The notes beneath the pieces are model-generated. The model did not search any database. It was given only the letters and a program-made list of their open reading frames with translations, and was not told the DNA's origin. Positions 52,059 through 61,310 of a DNA stretch of 64,000 bases are shown here, piece by piece. This DNA comes from Jiella soli. GTDB taxonomy: Bacteria; Pseudomonadota; Alphaproteobacteria; Rhizobiales; Rhizobiaceae. The stretch covers positions 111,332-175,331 of the forward strand of contig NZ_JAJAVB010000016.1 in NCBI RefSeq assembly GCF_020615385.1, given 5' to 3'. Every line of letters begins with the position of its first letter. Within the stretch, counting starts at the first letter, position 1. The translations under genes and the position numbers were made by a program.

Positions 52059-52636
52059 ACGACATCCGGCCGTTGAACTGCATTATCGGTCCGCTGGGAA
52101 GCGGCAAGACGCGGCTGGCACGGCGCTTGGCGGAAGAACTGCCCGGCTCCGCCTTTCTGGCCCTCGGCCGCACTTGTGAGGGGCAGCCTGCGGAGGAATT
52201 GCGGGCGGATTCTCGCCTTGGCGCGCGGGCCGAAGACCAACACGCCCGGCTCGTTGAGAATGGTGCGGCGCCGTCGAGCATCCTCTTCGACCTCGTGACG
52301 CATCTGGAAGCCGATCGATCCGGCGCACTGGTGATCAACATGCTTGAGGAGGGGCTGGATCAGGCGTCCCAGAAAGCCTTGATAGCCGATCTTCGACGTC
52401 GCGGGCCGGACGCTGGCTCGCTCTTCTTCACCACGCGGTCTTCGTCGATCCTCGATCTCGCGTCCGTCGGCGGCGGTGAGGCGATCATCCTGTGCCCCGC
52501 CAACCACAGCCCGCCGATGCTTGTCGCCCCCTATCCGGGAACGCCGGGTTACGAGGCGGTGGCGCTGTGCCTGGCTGACCCGCAGGTCCGCGAACGCACG
52601 CGCGGCGTGACGGCCGTTCGCCGGAAGGTCGCTTGA
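52034..52636 (+). CDS. P-loop ATPase, likely C-terminal half of the MerR protein
   Basis: 200 residues from an ATG at 52034 that overlaps the MerR frame by 25 nt; no separate ribosome site is evident. Walker A GPLGSGKTRLARR near residue 20, a Walker-B-like strand LVINMLEEGLDQ in which the usual Asp is Asn, and a later TTRSSSIL. It resembles small ATPase domains of MerR-ATPase fusion proteins as I remember them. Either it is a frameshifted fusion, a coupled second gene, or sequencing error. Confidence 0.75.
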   Translation: MGGEWFQLNDIRPLNCIIGPLGSGKTRLARRLAEELPGSAFLALGRTCEGQPAEELRADSRLGARAEDQHARLVENGAAPSSILFDLVTHLEADRSGALVINMLEEGLDQASQKALIADLRRRGPDAGSLFFTTRSSSILDLASVGGGEAIILCPANHSPPMLVAPYPGTPGYEAVALCLADPQVRERTRGVTAVRRKVA

Positions 52637-52648
52637 ACGGGGGCGGTC

Positions 52649-53488
52649 TCACACGCCCTTCAATACGATCACCGTCGGCCGCTCCGGCAGGGTGCGGACC
52701 GAGACCGTGAGGCTCGGCGTCGCCCGGCGCTCGACGGCGAAGTCCGGCAGCCTGTCGAGGAAGCGCTCGATCGGTCCGGCGAAGCGGTGCATCGGCAGGA
52801 CGATCTGGGCGCGCAGGCGCTTGGCCGTCTCGCCCATGCCGCCCTGGCTCAGCGTGTAGCCGCCGTCTACCGGCACCATCAGGACGTCGAGCCGCCCGAT
52901 CTGGGCATAGTGCGAATTGGTCAGGGCGTGATGGAGGTGGCCGAGATGGCCGATGCACAGTCCCGCGACCTCGAAGATGAAGATCGAATTGCCGTCGTGC
53001 TCCATCGCGCCGGCATAGGAGCCGCCAAAGGAGCGGATGTCGGTCGTGACATTGCGCACATACATGTCCCCGACGGTAAGCGCATGCCGGGCCGGGCCCG
53101 GCCCGTCGGGATTCCAGCCTCGCAGCACATTCGCGATCGCCGGGTCGGGATAGGGCGTGTTGTGCGAGGAATGCGCCTTGTTCATCGTCACGATGTCGGG
53201 GAGGGCGCCGCTGGCATAGCCGGCGAAGTCGGTCGCGGCGACGACGCCTGCCGGGCTTTCGATCAGATAGGTGGAATGGGCGACATAGGTGATGGTGACG
53301 GTGTCGTTCAGCGCGGCAAGGCGCGGCGCGACATCGCGGCCGGCGCGATCTGCCGAGAAATCCGCATAGATCGCTCCGGGCAGGCTCTCGGCGACCGCGA
53401 GGCAGGTGCTCGGCACGGGCTGGGCCCGGGCCGCGACCGGAGCGAGAAGCGCGGCTGCGAAAAGGATTGCGGCGACGGTCTTGAGCAT
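52649..53488 (-). CDS. Exported MBL-fold (UlaG-like) metallohydrolase
   Basis: 279 residues with a signal peptide ending VAARA. Metallo-beta-lactamase-fold signatures in order: VAHSTYLIES, AHSSHNTPY (HxSHxxxP-like, in place of HxHxDH), LGHLHHALT and LPMHRF. This degenerate metal set is typical of UlaG-like exported proteins. Substrate unknown. Convergent with the ATPase frame. Confidence 0.85.
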   Translation of the reverse strand: MLKTVAAILFAAALLAPVAARAQPVPSTCLAVAESLPGAIYADFSADRAGRDVAPRLAALNDTVTITYVAHSTYLIESPAGVVAATDFAGYASGALPDIVTMNKAHSSHNTPYPDPAIANVLRGWNPDGPGPARHALTVGDMYVRNVTTDIRSFGGSYAGAMEHDGNSIFIFEVAGLCIGHLGHLHHALTNSHYAQIGRLDVLMVPVDGGYTLSQGGMGETAKRLRAQIVLPMHRFAGPIERFLDRLPDFAVERRATPSLTVSVRTLPERPTVIVLKGV

Positions 53489-53638
53489 TGGCTGGCCCCC
53501 GGATCCGAGCGATGGCGGGACACGCCCCGGCGGTTCGGCGGCCGGTGGTCGGGTCCGGGGTTCAGGCTAACCGAGCCCGCCGCCTCGCGAAATCATAATG
53601 CCGTCATCGCCCGGAGTATGCGTACCGTCCCCGCTCCG

Positions 53639-54250
53639 TCACAGATCGAGACCCCTCGGAGCATTCGGCGCCGCGGGCGCCGATGGAGCGGGGATCAAAA
53701 GCGCGCGCTCCTTAAGGAACGGGTCGATCGCCACCGCTTCGCGCAGCTGCTTCTGGGCGAGTTCGGCGCGCCCCTGCCGCATCAGGATCATCACCCGGCC
53801 GGCCATTGCGGCGAAATGCCTCGGCTCGAGTTCGATGGCCCGGTCGACGTCTTCGAGTGCCCCGTCATAGTCCTCCTGCAGGAAACGCACGAAGCCGCGC
53901 TGGTTGAAGATCTCCGCATAGGTCGGCGCACGCTCGGCCGCCTTGTCCAGAAGTTCGCGCGCCCCGGCGAAGTCGTAGCTCTCGCGCCGCGACATCGCGG
54001 CTTTCAGGAGGCGGCCGGTTTCAGTATCCGGCGCGACCATCCACAGGCGCCAGATCGCGTCTTCCAGAACGCGGGCGGCCCTTTCGTTCGGCGCTGCCCG
54101 CAGCGCTTCGAAAAGCCGTGCGCGTTCCGTTCGGTCGACGGTCGATGCCGACGGCCCGGATCCGGCCGGCTGGGCAGCGCCGGGAAGCGGGAGAAGTGCC
54201 GCTACGAGCAGCAATGCCAGAAGGGATGCCAAGATCCCGGTTCTCGCCAC
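53639..54250 (-). CDS. Exported TPR protein
   Basis: 203 residues from a GTG at 54250 that has GAGGAGGAG directly upstream; an ATG 23 codons earlier would put an unlikely sequence before the signal. Signal segment GILASLLALLLVAALLPL then two to three TPR units (YAEIFNQRGFVRFLQEDYDGALEDVDRAIELEPRH, in part). A scaffold role in the periplasm is likely; partner unknown. Confidence 0.85.
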   Translation of the reverse strand: MARTGILASLLALLLVAALLPLPGAAQPAGSGPSASTVDRTERARLFEALRAAPNERAARVLEDAIWRLWMVAPDTETGRLLKAAMSRRESYDFAGARELLDKAAERAPTYAEIFNQRGFVRFLQEDYDGALEDVDRAIELEPRHFAAMAGRVMILMRQGRAELAQKQLREAVAIDPFLKERALLIPAPSAPAAPNAPRGLDL

Positions 54251-54594
54251 GATCTCCTCCTCTTGCGTTATGGTTGCACCCCGGAAGGCGGAGCCGCCTT
54301 CGATCCGAGTGCCGGACATCCTATCGCTCGAGCCGCCAGCGCCAATTCATAAACCCGTCATCGCGTGCCGCTCGGCCGGGATCTGGGTTCCTCACGATCC
54401 GCCCGCCTTCCGGCCGTCACCCGGCCTCGACGACTTCCAGCGACCCGCCTGACCGCTGCTGCTGGGCCATTCGCTTGCATGGAAGAAAATTGAGCATGCT
54501 CGGCCGGTTGGGCTTGCATCGGAACGGCAAAGACTGTCCGATGCGCCGCCAGAGCGGACGAGATTCCGCCTAGTCCTGACAGGAGGTGTCCCAC
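54251..54594. other. Intergenic region upstream of the dpp-like operon
   Basis: About 340 bp between the divergent TPR and dppA-like genes. It contains two direct copies of GCTTGCAT (near 54472 and 54511), each followed by GGAA or CGGAA, and the palindrome GAGCATGCTC between them. I could not assign -10/-35 boxes with confidence. Confidence 0.4.
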
Positions 54595-56190
54595 ATGAAA
54601 TTCGTCACCCGGCTTCTTGCCGCGACCGCGCTTACGCTGGCGCTCGGTTCAGCGGCGTCGGCGAAGACGCTCGTCTATTGTTCCGAGGCGTCGCCCGAAG
54701 GCTTCGATCCCGCGCTCTACACGGCCGGCACGACGTTCGACGCGGCCTCGCGCACGGTCTACAACCGCCTGGTCGAGTTCAAGCACGGGTCGACCGAGAT
54801 CGAGCCGGGCCTTGCGGAGTCCTGGGAGATTTCCGACGACGGCACGGAATACACGTTCAAGCTGCGACCGGACGTCAAGTTCCAGACGACCGACTTCTTC
54901 ACCCCGACCCGCACGCTCAACGCCGACGACGTGATCTTCTCATTCGAGCGGCAGCTGAAGAGCGACAATCCCTGGAACCAGTATGTCAACGGCGCCAGCT
55001 GGGAATATGCCAGCGGCATGGGCTTTCCGGACCTGATCAAATCGGTCGAGAAGGTCGACGACCATACCGTGAAGTTCACGCTGAACCGTCCGGAAGCGCC
55101 GTTCCTGGCTGATCTCGCGATGGACTTCGCCTCGATCATGTCGAAGGAATATGCCGACAAGCTGCAAGCCGACGGCCAGATGCAGATGCTGAACCAGCAG
55201 CCGCTCGGTACCGGTCCGTTCCAGTTCCTAGCCTACCAGCCGGACGCCGTGATCCGCTACAAGGCGAATCCGGACTACTTCAAGGGCAAGCAGCCGATCG
55301 ACGACCTGATCTTCGCGATCACCACCGATGCTTCGGTGCGCGCGCAGAAGCTGAAGGCGGGCGAGTGCCAGATCATGCCGTATCCGAACGCCGCGGACGT
55401 CGCGTCGATGCAGGCCGATCCGAACCTCAACGTTCTCGAGCAGAACGGCCTCAACGTCGCCTACATGGCCTACAACACGACGCAGCCGCCTTTCGACAAG
55501 GTCGAGGTCCGCAAGGCCCTCAACATGGCGATCAACAAGCAGGCGATCATCGACGCCGTGTTCCAGGGCGCGGCGAGCCCGGCCAAGAACCCGATCCCGC
55601 CGACGATGTGGAGCTACAACGACAGCATCAAGGACGATCCGTACGATCCGGAGAAGGCCAAGGAGATGCTGAAGGATGCCGGCGTCGAGAACCTCAAGAT
55701 GAAGATCTGGGCGATGCCCGTCTCCCGGCCCTACATGCTGAACGCGCGTCGCGCGGCCGAGCTGATGCAGGCGGATCTGAAGAAGATCGGCGTCGATGCG
55801 GAGATCGTCTCCTATGAATGGGGCGAGTATCTGGAGAAGTCGAAGGCCAAGGACCGCGACGGCGCAGCCATGCTCGGCTGGACCGGCGACAATGGCGATC
55901 CCGACAACTTCCTCGACACGCTGCTCGGCTGCGACGCCGTCGGCGGCAACAACCGCGCCCAGTGGTGCGACGAGGAGTTCGACGCCCTGGTCAAGAAGGC
56001 CAAGCAGGTCTCCGACCAGGAAGAGCGCGCCAAGCTCTACGAAAAGGCGCAGGAAGTCTTCAAGGAGCAGGCGCCCTGGCTGACGATCGACCATTCGAAG
56101 GTCTTCATGCCGATGCAGAAGTCGGTGAAGGGCTTCGTGCAGGATCCGCTCGGCTACCACCGCTTCGACGACGTCGACATCGAGCAGTAA
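54595..56190 (+). CDS. dppA: Dipeptide-type ABC transporter substrate-binding protein
   Basis: 531 residues; AGGAGGTG is 6 nt before the ATG. Signal peptide ending SAASAK. SBP family 5 features: CSEASPEGFDPA at the mature start (as in DppA), GTGPFQF, and YNTTQPPFDKVEVRKALNMAINKQ. Four cysteines match those of DppA proteins. It binds dipeptides and possibly haem or 5-aminolevulinate in the periplasm. First gene of an operon running to 62290, separated from the rest by a terminator-like hairpin. Confidence 0.93.
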   Translation: MKFVTRLLAATALTLALGSAASAKTLVYCSEASPEGFDPALYTAGTTFDAASRTVYNRLVEFKHGSTEIEPGLAESWEISDDGTEYTFKLRPDVKFQTTDFFTPTRTLNADDVIFSFERQLKSDNPWNQYVNGASWEYASGMGFPDLIKSVEKVDDHTVKFTLNRPEAPFLADLAMDFASIMSKEYADKLQADGQMQMLNQQPLGTGPFQFLAYQPDAVIRYKANPDYFKGKQPIDDLIFAITTDASVRAQKLKAGECQIMPYPNAADVASMQADPNLNVLEQNGLNVAYMAYNTTQPPFDKVEVRKALNMAINKQAIIDAVFQGAASPAKNPIPPTMWSYNDSIKDDPYDPEKAKEMLKDAGVENLKMKIWAMPVSRPYMLNARRAAELMQADLKKIGVDAEIVSYEWGEYLEKSKAKDRDGAAMLGWTGDNGDPDNFLDTLLGCDAVGGNNRAQWCDEEFDALVKKAKQVSDQEERAKLYEKAQEVFKEQAPWLTIDHSKVFMPMQKSVKGFVQDPLGYHRFDDVDIEQ

Positions 56191-56218
56191 GCGTCCAGCT
56201 CACCTGACATGACGAAGA

Positions 56219-56246
56219 AGAAGGGGCGGCGTCGGCCGCCCCTTCT
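56219..56246 (+). terminator. Hairpin after dppA
   Basis: Perfect 12-bp arms AGAAGGGGCGGC/GCCGCCCCTTCT with a GTCG loop. No T-run; it probably gives partial termination and mRNA stability so that the binding protein is made in excess over the permease. Confidence 0.65.
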
Positions 56247-56269
56247 CGATTGAAAGGGGCCTGTCCCAG

Positions 56270-57118
56270 ATGCCCGCGACACATCCGTTCAAGTCCCGCA
56301 TCCTCCTCGCCTTCGACTTCGACTGGACGCTCGGCGAGGATTCCTTCGAGCGGCTGGTCGCGCTCAAGGGCTTTGACATCGACGCCTGGAAGTCCGAGCA
56401 CTACCGCCCGCTCGGCGACAGTGGGTGGGACGACATCCTGGCGAAGTTCGAGGGCGTGCGCCGCATGTGCGCGGCGGCCGGACGGACGGTGACGCTGGAG
56501 GATGCGGCCGAGGCCGGCCGGACGACCAAGGGCTTCGGCGATGCCGAGACCATGCCGGACCGGCTGCGACAGGTGGCGCATGAGATCGATCCGACGATCA
56601 CGCTCGAATTCGCGATCGTTTCCTCGGGCTTTCTCGACGTCTTCGAAGCCCATCCGATCGCCGCGGCCTTCGACCGCCGCTATGGCTCGCGGCTTTTCGC
56701 CGGCGGGGACGGCGTGATCCACGGCGTCTCCAGCATGATCTCGCATCCCGAGAAGGTGCGCTACATCCAGGCGCTCGCCAAGGGCGTCGACACCTCCGGA
56801 TCCAACGCGCCGTCGCGCACCGATGCCGATGTCGGTGAAGAAGAAATGCGGGTCGCGTTCGATCAGCTGATCTATGTCGGCGATGGGGCGTCCGATCTCC
56901 AGGCCTTCGAATTCGTCCGCTCGGTCGGCGGCTTCGCCATTGCGGTCTCCCGCGACGGCGGGTTCTCCGCCGAGGACGAGATGCTGCGCGCGCAGCGCCC
57001 GGACGCGCTGGCGCCTCCGGGCTATGAGGACGGTGCGCCGCTCTACGAGATCCTGGCGCTGGCGGTGCGCTCGCACGCGGCGCGGATCGCGCTACGCCGG
57101 CTCGGGCGGGACCGGTGA
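56270..57118 (+). CDS. HAD-family phosphatase (PHOSPHO-like subfamily)
   Basis: 282 residues. Motif I is FDFDWTLGED with nucleophile Asp16 and acid Asp18, an SSGF motif II region, and motif IV YVGDGASDLQAF. The DFDWT version and overall layout recall HAD-IB enzymes such as PHOSPHO1/2-type phosphatases. The substrate is unknown, but placement inside the dipeptide transporter operon suggests it acts on an imported phosphorylated compound or peptide product. Its end overlaps the next GTG by 4 nt. Confidence 0.82.
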   Translation: MPATHPFKSRILLAFDFDWTLGEDSFERLVALKGFDIDAWKSEHYRPLGDSGWDDILAKFEGVRRMCAAAGRTVTLEDAAEAGRTTKGFGDAETMPDRLRQVAHEIDPTITLEFAIVSSGFLDVFEAHPIAAAFDRRYGSRLFAGGDGVIHGVSSMISHPEKVRYIQALAKGVDTSGSNAPSRTDADVGEEEMRVAFDQLIYVGDGASDLQAFEFVRSVGGFAIAVSRDGGFSAEDEMLRAQRPDALAPPGYEDGAPLYEILALAVRSHAARIALRRLGRDR

Positions 57119-57642
57119 GGCGGTCGCCCGGAGAGCCGGCCGCTTCGGTCGTCGTACGGCCCGCCGAACCGGCCGACGTGCCGCAAATCGCAGCCGTCTG
57201 GTTCGAAGGCTGGATGGAGGCCCATCTCGGGCATGTGCCGGAAGCGCTGATCCGTCACCGGACCCGTGAGACTTTCGCGCGCCGGGCCGGCGAGCGGCTG
57301 AAGGACGTATTCGTGGCCGCCGGCGAGGCCGGCCGGATCGCCGGCTTCCTGCGGGTGCATGGCGAGGAGATCGAGCAGGTCTTCGTCGATCCGGCGTTTC
57401 GGGGGATCGGCGTGACCGATCGCCTGATGCAGGCGGGCGAGGCGCTGCTCCTTGAGCGTGGCATCGAGGACGCATTCCTGGTCGTAAATCAGGCGAACAC
57501 GCGTGCACAGCGCTTTTACGGCCGGCAGGGCTGGCGACCTGTGGGTATGGTGGACTATTCGGCGGAAACCGAGGATGGAGAATTCGTCATTCCGATTCTC
57601 CGCTTCGAGAAGACGCTTCGCGACCGCCAAGAGGAGAGATAG
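57115..57642 (+). CDS. GNAT-family N-acetyltransferase
   Basis: 175 residues, GTG start overlapping the HAD stop (GTGA). Acetyl-CoA-binding motif A reads QVFVDPAFRGIGVTDRLM; motif B LVVNQANTRAQRFYGRQGW. It may acetylate an amino acid, peptide or antibiotic-like substrate. The stop codon abuts the GTG of dppB, so it is firmly part of the operon. Confidence 0.87.
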   Translation: MRRSPGEPAASVVVRPAEPADVPQIAAVWFEGWMEAHLGHVPEALIRHRTRETFARRAGERLKDVFVAAGEAGRIAGFLRVHGEEIEQVFVDPAFRGIGVTDRLMQAGEALLLERGIEDAFLVVNQANTRAQRFYGRQGWRPVGMVDYSAETEDGEFVIPILRFEKTLRDRQEER

Positions 57643-58650
57643 GTGCAGCGCTTCCTGATTTCGCGGGTGCTGGTCCTCATCCCGACCTTCATCGGGGTGT
57701 CGATCGTCGCCTTCGCCTTCATCCGGCTTCTGCCGGGCGATCCCGTTGCGCTGATGTCCGGCGAGCGGGTGATGGCGCCGGAACGCCACGCCCAGATCAT
57801 GCACGCGCTCGGCTACGACCGGCCAATCTGGGAACAGTATTTTTCCTACCTGTTCGGACTGTTCCAAGGCGATTTCGGCACCTCGATCGTGACCAAGCGG
57901 GGTGTCGCCGGAGAGTTCTTCACGCTGTTCCCTGCGACGCTGGAACTGTCGATCTGCGCGATCATCATCGCGGTCGCGCTCGGTGTGCCCGCCGGCGTCT
58001 TCGCCGCGGTCAAGCGCGGCTCGTGGTTCGACCAGACGGTGATGGGCGCGGCGCTCGTGGGCTATTCCATGCCGATCTTCTGGTGGGGCCTGCTGCTGAT
58101 CATCCTGTTCTCCGGCATCCTGCAATGGACGCCGGTCTCGGGCCGGATCTCGCTCCTCTTCTATTTCCCTCCGGTGACCGGCTTCATGCTGATCGACTCG
58201 GCGCTGTCGGGGCAGGAGGGCGCTTTCACATCGGCGGTCTCGCATCTGATCCTGCCGGCGGTCGTGCTGGCGACGATCCCGCTCGCCGTCATCGCCCGGC
58301 AGACCCGCTCGGCCATGCTGGAGGTTCTCGGGGAGGATTATGTGCGTACCGCCCGGGCCAAGGGTCTGGCGCCCTCACGGGTCGTCGGCATCCATGCCCT
58401 GAGGAACGCGCTGATACCGGTGATCACGACGATCGGCCTCCAGGTCGGTGTCCTGATGGCCGGTGCGATCCTCACCGAGACGATCTTCTCCTGGCCGGGC
58501 ATCGGCAAATGGATGGTCGATTCCGTCTTCCGCCGCGACTATCCGGTGGTGCAGGGCGGCCTCCTCTTGATCGCCATGATCATCATGCTCGTCAATCTGA
58601 TCGTCGATCTCCTCTACGGCGTGATCAACCCGCGCGTGCGCGCACGATAG
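57643..58650 (+). CDS. dppB: Dipeptide ABC transporter permease DppB
   Basis: 335 residues, GTG start immediately after the acetyltransferase stop with GAGGAGAG upstream. Six transmembrane helices; N-terminal motif RLLPGDPVALMSGE and the EAA loop DYVRTARAKGLAPSRVVGIHALRNALIPV that contacts the ATPases. Confidence 0.95.
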   Translation: MQRFLISRVLVLIPTFIGVSIVAFAFIRLLPGDPVALMSGERVMAPERHAQIMHALGYDRPIWEQYFSYLFGLFQGDFGTSIVTKRGVAGEFFTLFPATLELSICAIIIAVALGVPAGVFAAVKRGSWFDQTVMGAALVGYSMPIFWWGLLLIILFSGILQWTPVSGRISLLFYFPPVTGFMLIDSALSGQEGAFTSAVSHLILPAVVLATIPLAVIARQTRSAMLEVLGEDYVRTARAKGLAPSRVVGIHALRNALIPVITTIGLQVGVLMAGAILTETIFSWPGIGKWMVDSVFRRDYPVVQGGLLLIAMIIMLVNLIVDLLYGVINPRVRAR

Positions 58651-58659
58651 GAGCGAAGC

Positions 58660-59616
58660 ATGAGTCACATCTCCGCTCAGGAAGCCGAAGAGGGCGTCGG
58701 CACCGACCTCCCGGACCGTGACCATTCCGATCGGGGCGATAAGAAGAGCGTCCGCCGGCAGATGCTGGAGGAGTTCTGGTTCTATTTCTCAGAGAACAAG
58801 GGCGCAGTGGGCGGCCTCGTCGTCTTCGCGCTGATCGTGCTCACGGCGATCTTCGCACCGCTCCTCGCCCCGCACTCGCCGATCCTGACGAACAACGACG
58901 CCCAGCTCCTTCCGCCGGCCTGGCAGGACGGCGGGCAGTGGACCTATTTCCTCGGCACCGACGCCATCGGCCGCGACATTCTCTCGCGGCTTCTCTACGG
59001 CGCGCAGTATTCGCTGTTCATTGGCGTGGTCGTCGTGGTCGTCGCGGTGACGGTGGGCATCGCCGTCGGGCTGATCGCGGGCTATGTCGGCGGCTGGGTC
59101 GACACGGTGATCATGCGGGTGATGGACATCATCCTCGCCTTTCCCTCGCTGCTCCTGGCGCTCGTCCTGGTCGCCGTCCTCGGCCCCGGCCTGACCAACG
59201 CGATGATCGCGATCGCGCTCGTCCTGCAGCCGCATTTCGTCCGGCTGACCCGGGCCTCGGTTATGGCCGAGAAGCGCCGTGAATACGTCACCGCCGCCAA
59301 GGTCGTGGGTGCCGGTCCCCTGCGGCTGATGGTGGTGACCATCCTGCCGAACTGCCTCGGCCCGCTGATCGTCCAGGCGACGCTGTCCTTCTCCAACGCC
59401 ATCCTCGACGCGGCCGCTCTCGGCTTCCTCGGCATGGGCGCACAGCCGCCGACGCCGGAATGGGGAACGATGCTCGCCGAGGCGCGCGAGTTTATCCTGA
59501 GGGCCTGGTGGGTCGTGACCTTCCCCGGCCTCGCAATCCTGGTCACCGTCTTGGCGATCAACCTGATCGGCGACGGCCTCAGGGACGCGCTGGACCCGAA
59601 GATGAAGCGGAGCTGA
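58660..59616 (+). CDS. dppC: Dipeptide ABC transporter permease DppC
   Basis: 318 residues with AGGAG upstream. About 40 cytoplasmic residues at the start, then six helices; HPLGTD-like motif present as YFLGTDAIGRDILSRLLYG, EAA loop REYVTAAKVVGAGPLRLMVVTILPNCLGPL. Pairs with DppB. Confidence 0.95.
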   Translation: MSHISAQEAEEGVGTDLPDRDHSDRGDKKSVRRQMLEEFWFYFSENKGAVGGLVVFALIVLTAIFAPLLAPHSPILTNNDAQLLPPAWQDGGQWTYFLGTDAIGRDILSRLLYGAQYSLFIGVVVVVVAVTVGIAVGLIAGYVGGWVDTVIMRVMDIILAFPSLLLALVLVAVLGPGLTNAMIAIALVLQPHFVRLTRASVMAEKRREYVTAAKVVGAGPLRLMVVTILPNCLGPLIVQATLSFSNAILDAAALGFLGMGAQPPTPEWGTMLAEAREFILRAWWVVTFPGLAILVTVLAINLIGDGLRDALDPKMKRS

Positions 59617-59621
59617 GATGG

Positions 59622-60106
59622 ATGGGAAGCTGGGTCGGCCCTGCGATCATCGCGGCGATCATTGTTGGCATCTTCACCGGCGCCGGCTGGTTCGTGACCG
59701 CCAGCCTGGCTTTACGCGCGGAGGATCGCAAGCGCAGCCGCAGAGTGCGGGAGCTTCAGATTGCCCTGCGTGCCGAGATCGTCAGCGAGCTTTCCGATCT
59801 TGAGTCTGATCCGGACCTCAACGAAGAGGACAAGGAAGCTGTGATCAGCCGAAACATGCAGAATGCCAATCTCTTCGTGCCGGCGGCGACGCCGAACCGA
59901 ATATTCGAGGCGCTGGTTTCGGAGTTCCCGTTGCTGGACGCAGGCGCGATCGAACCCGTGGTGCTTTATGCGCACCAGCGCGACATTGCGAATGGATGCG
60001 TTCCGACCTCAGGCGATCGGAATTTCTGGAGCTACCCGTCGAAGAGAAGGCGCAGATCTTGCGCGACTATCTCGACGTGAAGGGCGTTCAGCGAGATCGT
60101 GTTTGA
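59622..60106 (+). pseudogene. Small membrane-anchored protein with C-terminal frameshift
   Basis: The ATG at 59622 opens a frame with one N-terminal transmembrane helix (GPAIIAAIIVGIFTGAGWF) and a helical cytoplasmic domain; it reads well to about DIANG (near 59998). From there this frame gives low-quality sequence (CVPTSGDR...) and stops at 60080, whereas the next frame reads MRSDLRRSEFLELP then VEEKAQILRDYLDVKG to a stop at 60106. A single-base indel near 59990-60005 would explain this. Function unknown; it lies between dppC and dppD. Confidence 0.65.
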
Positions 60107-60144
60107 ACCGCTGTCGAAGCTTTGAGCGCCGAACGATGAGCCGA

Positions 60145-60270
60145 TCAATAGAACGAGCGCGGTCCCGTCCGTCCCTCAATGCGAGGAGCCGGCGGAAGCG
60201 GCCCGGTCTTCTTCGGCTCCATGACGAAGTCGAGAATCCAGTCCAGGAATCGAACGTAGAGTCGCACCAT
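60145..60270 (-). CDS. Putative 41-residue protein, antisense within dpp operon
   Basis: Reading from the ATG at 60270: [15 protein letters not shown], then [26 protein letters not shown] and a TGA. GGAG lies 6 nt upstream (minus strand). It begins with an amphipathic aromatic helix and ends in a Pro/Gly-rich tail. An upstream promoter matches well (TTGCCG-N17-TATATA). Small size and lack of recognised family keep this provisional. Confidence 0.6.
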   Translation of the reverse strand: MVRLYVRFLDWILDFVMEPKKTGPLPPAPRIEGRTGPRSFY

Positions 60271-60291
60271 GTCTGTCTCCGGTCCGATCGA

Positions 60292-60320
60292 TATATAAGC
60301 CCTTTCAAAATAGACGGCAA
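60292..60320 (-). promoter_or_regulatory. Sigma-70-like promoter of the small antisense gene
   Basis: On the minus strand TTGCCG (60320-60315), exactly 17 bp, then TATATA (60297-60292). The expected transcription start is about 15 bases before the GGAG ribosome site of the 41-codon gene. TATATA is striking in this GC-rich DNA. Confidence 0.6.
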
Positions 60321-60329
60321 TTGAGCCCC

Positions 60330-61310
60330 ATGCCCCTTCTCTCCCTTCGCAACCTGTCGGTCACCTTCGACACCGCCTCCGGTCCGTTCAAGGCGGTCGA
60401 CGGCGTCGACATCACCGTCGAGCCCGGCGAGGTGCTCGGCATCGTCGGCGAATCCGGCTCCGGCAAGTCGGTGGCGATGCTCGGCCTGATGGGCCTGTTG
60501 CCGCCCTCTGCGACGGTCACGGCGGACGAGATCGCCTTCGAGGGCCGCGACATGCGTCATCTCTCCGGCAAGGCGCGGCGCAAGATCATCGGCAAGGACA
60601 TCGCGATGATCTTCCAGGAGCCGGTGGCGAGCCTCAATCCCTGCTTTCCGGTCGGCTTCCAGATCAAGGAGGCGCTGCGCGCCCATACCGACCTCGACCG
60701 CAAGGCCCGGCAGAAGCGGGCCGTCGAGCTTCTCGAGGCCGTCGGCATGCCGGAGCCCGAGCGACGGCTGTCGGCCTTTCCGCATCAGCTGTCCGGCGGC
60801 ATGAGCCAGCGCGTGATGATCGCGATGGCGACCGCCTGCAATCCCAAGCTCCTGATCGCCGACGAGCCGACGACGGCGCTCGACGTGACCATCCAGGCCC
60901 AGATCCTCGACCTTCTCCTCGGGCTTCAGAAGGATCACGGCATGGCGATGATCCTGATTACCCACGACATGGGCGTCATCGCCGAGACGGCCGAGCGGGT
61001 GATCGTGCAATATGCCGGCCAGCAGGTGGAGCGGCAGCAGGTCGCGACGATGTTCGACGCCCCGCACCATCCCTACACCTCGGCGCTGCTCGCGGCGATC
61101 CCCGAGCGCTCGACCGGGGACCGCCTGCCGACCATTCCCGGCGTCGTGCCGGGGCAGGGAGACCGGCCGGACGGCTGCCTGTTCAATCCGCGCTGCCCGA
61201 AGGCAGACGACAGGTGCCGCACCATCGTGCCGCCGCGCCAGCCGCCGGAACTCGGCGAAGCGCTCTGTCACTATCCGCTCAACGCTCCAGCCCATGCGAG
61301 TGCCGCCTGA
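60330..61310 (+). CDS. dppD: Dipeptide ABC transporter ATPase DppD
   Basis: 326 residues from the ATG at 60330; a TTG three codons earlier is possible and neither has a clear ribosome site. Walker [12 protein letters not shown], signature [14 protein letters not shown], Walker [13 protein letters not shown], and the C-terminal cysteine motif of oligopeptide ATPases ([14 protein letters not shown]). Drives peptide import with DppF. Confidence 0.95.
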   Translation: MPLLSLRNLSVTFDTASGPFKAVDGVDITVEPGEVLGIVGESGSGKSVAMLGLMGLLPPSATVTADEIAFEGRDMRHLSGKARRKIIGKDIAMIFQEPVASLNPCFPVGFQIKEALRAHTDLDRKARQKRAVELLEAVGMPEPERRLSAFPHQLSGGMSQRVMIAMATACNPKLLIADEPTTALDVTIQAQILDLLLGLQKDHGMAMILITHDMGVIAETAERVIVQYAGQQVERQQVATMFDAPHHPYTSALLAAIPERSTGDRLPTIPGVVPGQGDRPDGCLFNPRCPKADDRCRTIVPPRQPPELGEALCHYPLNAPAHASAA

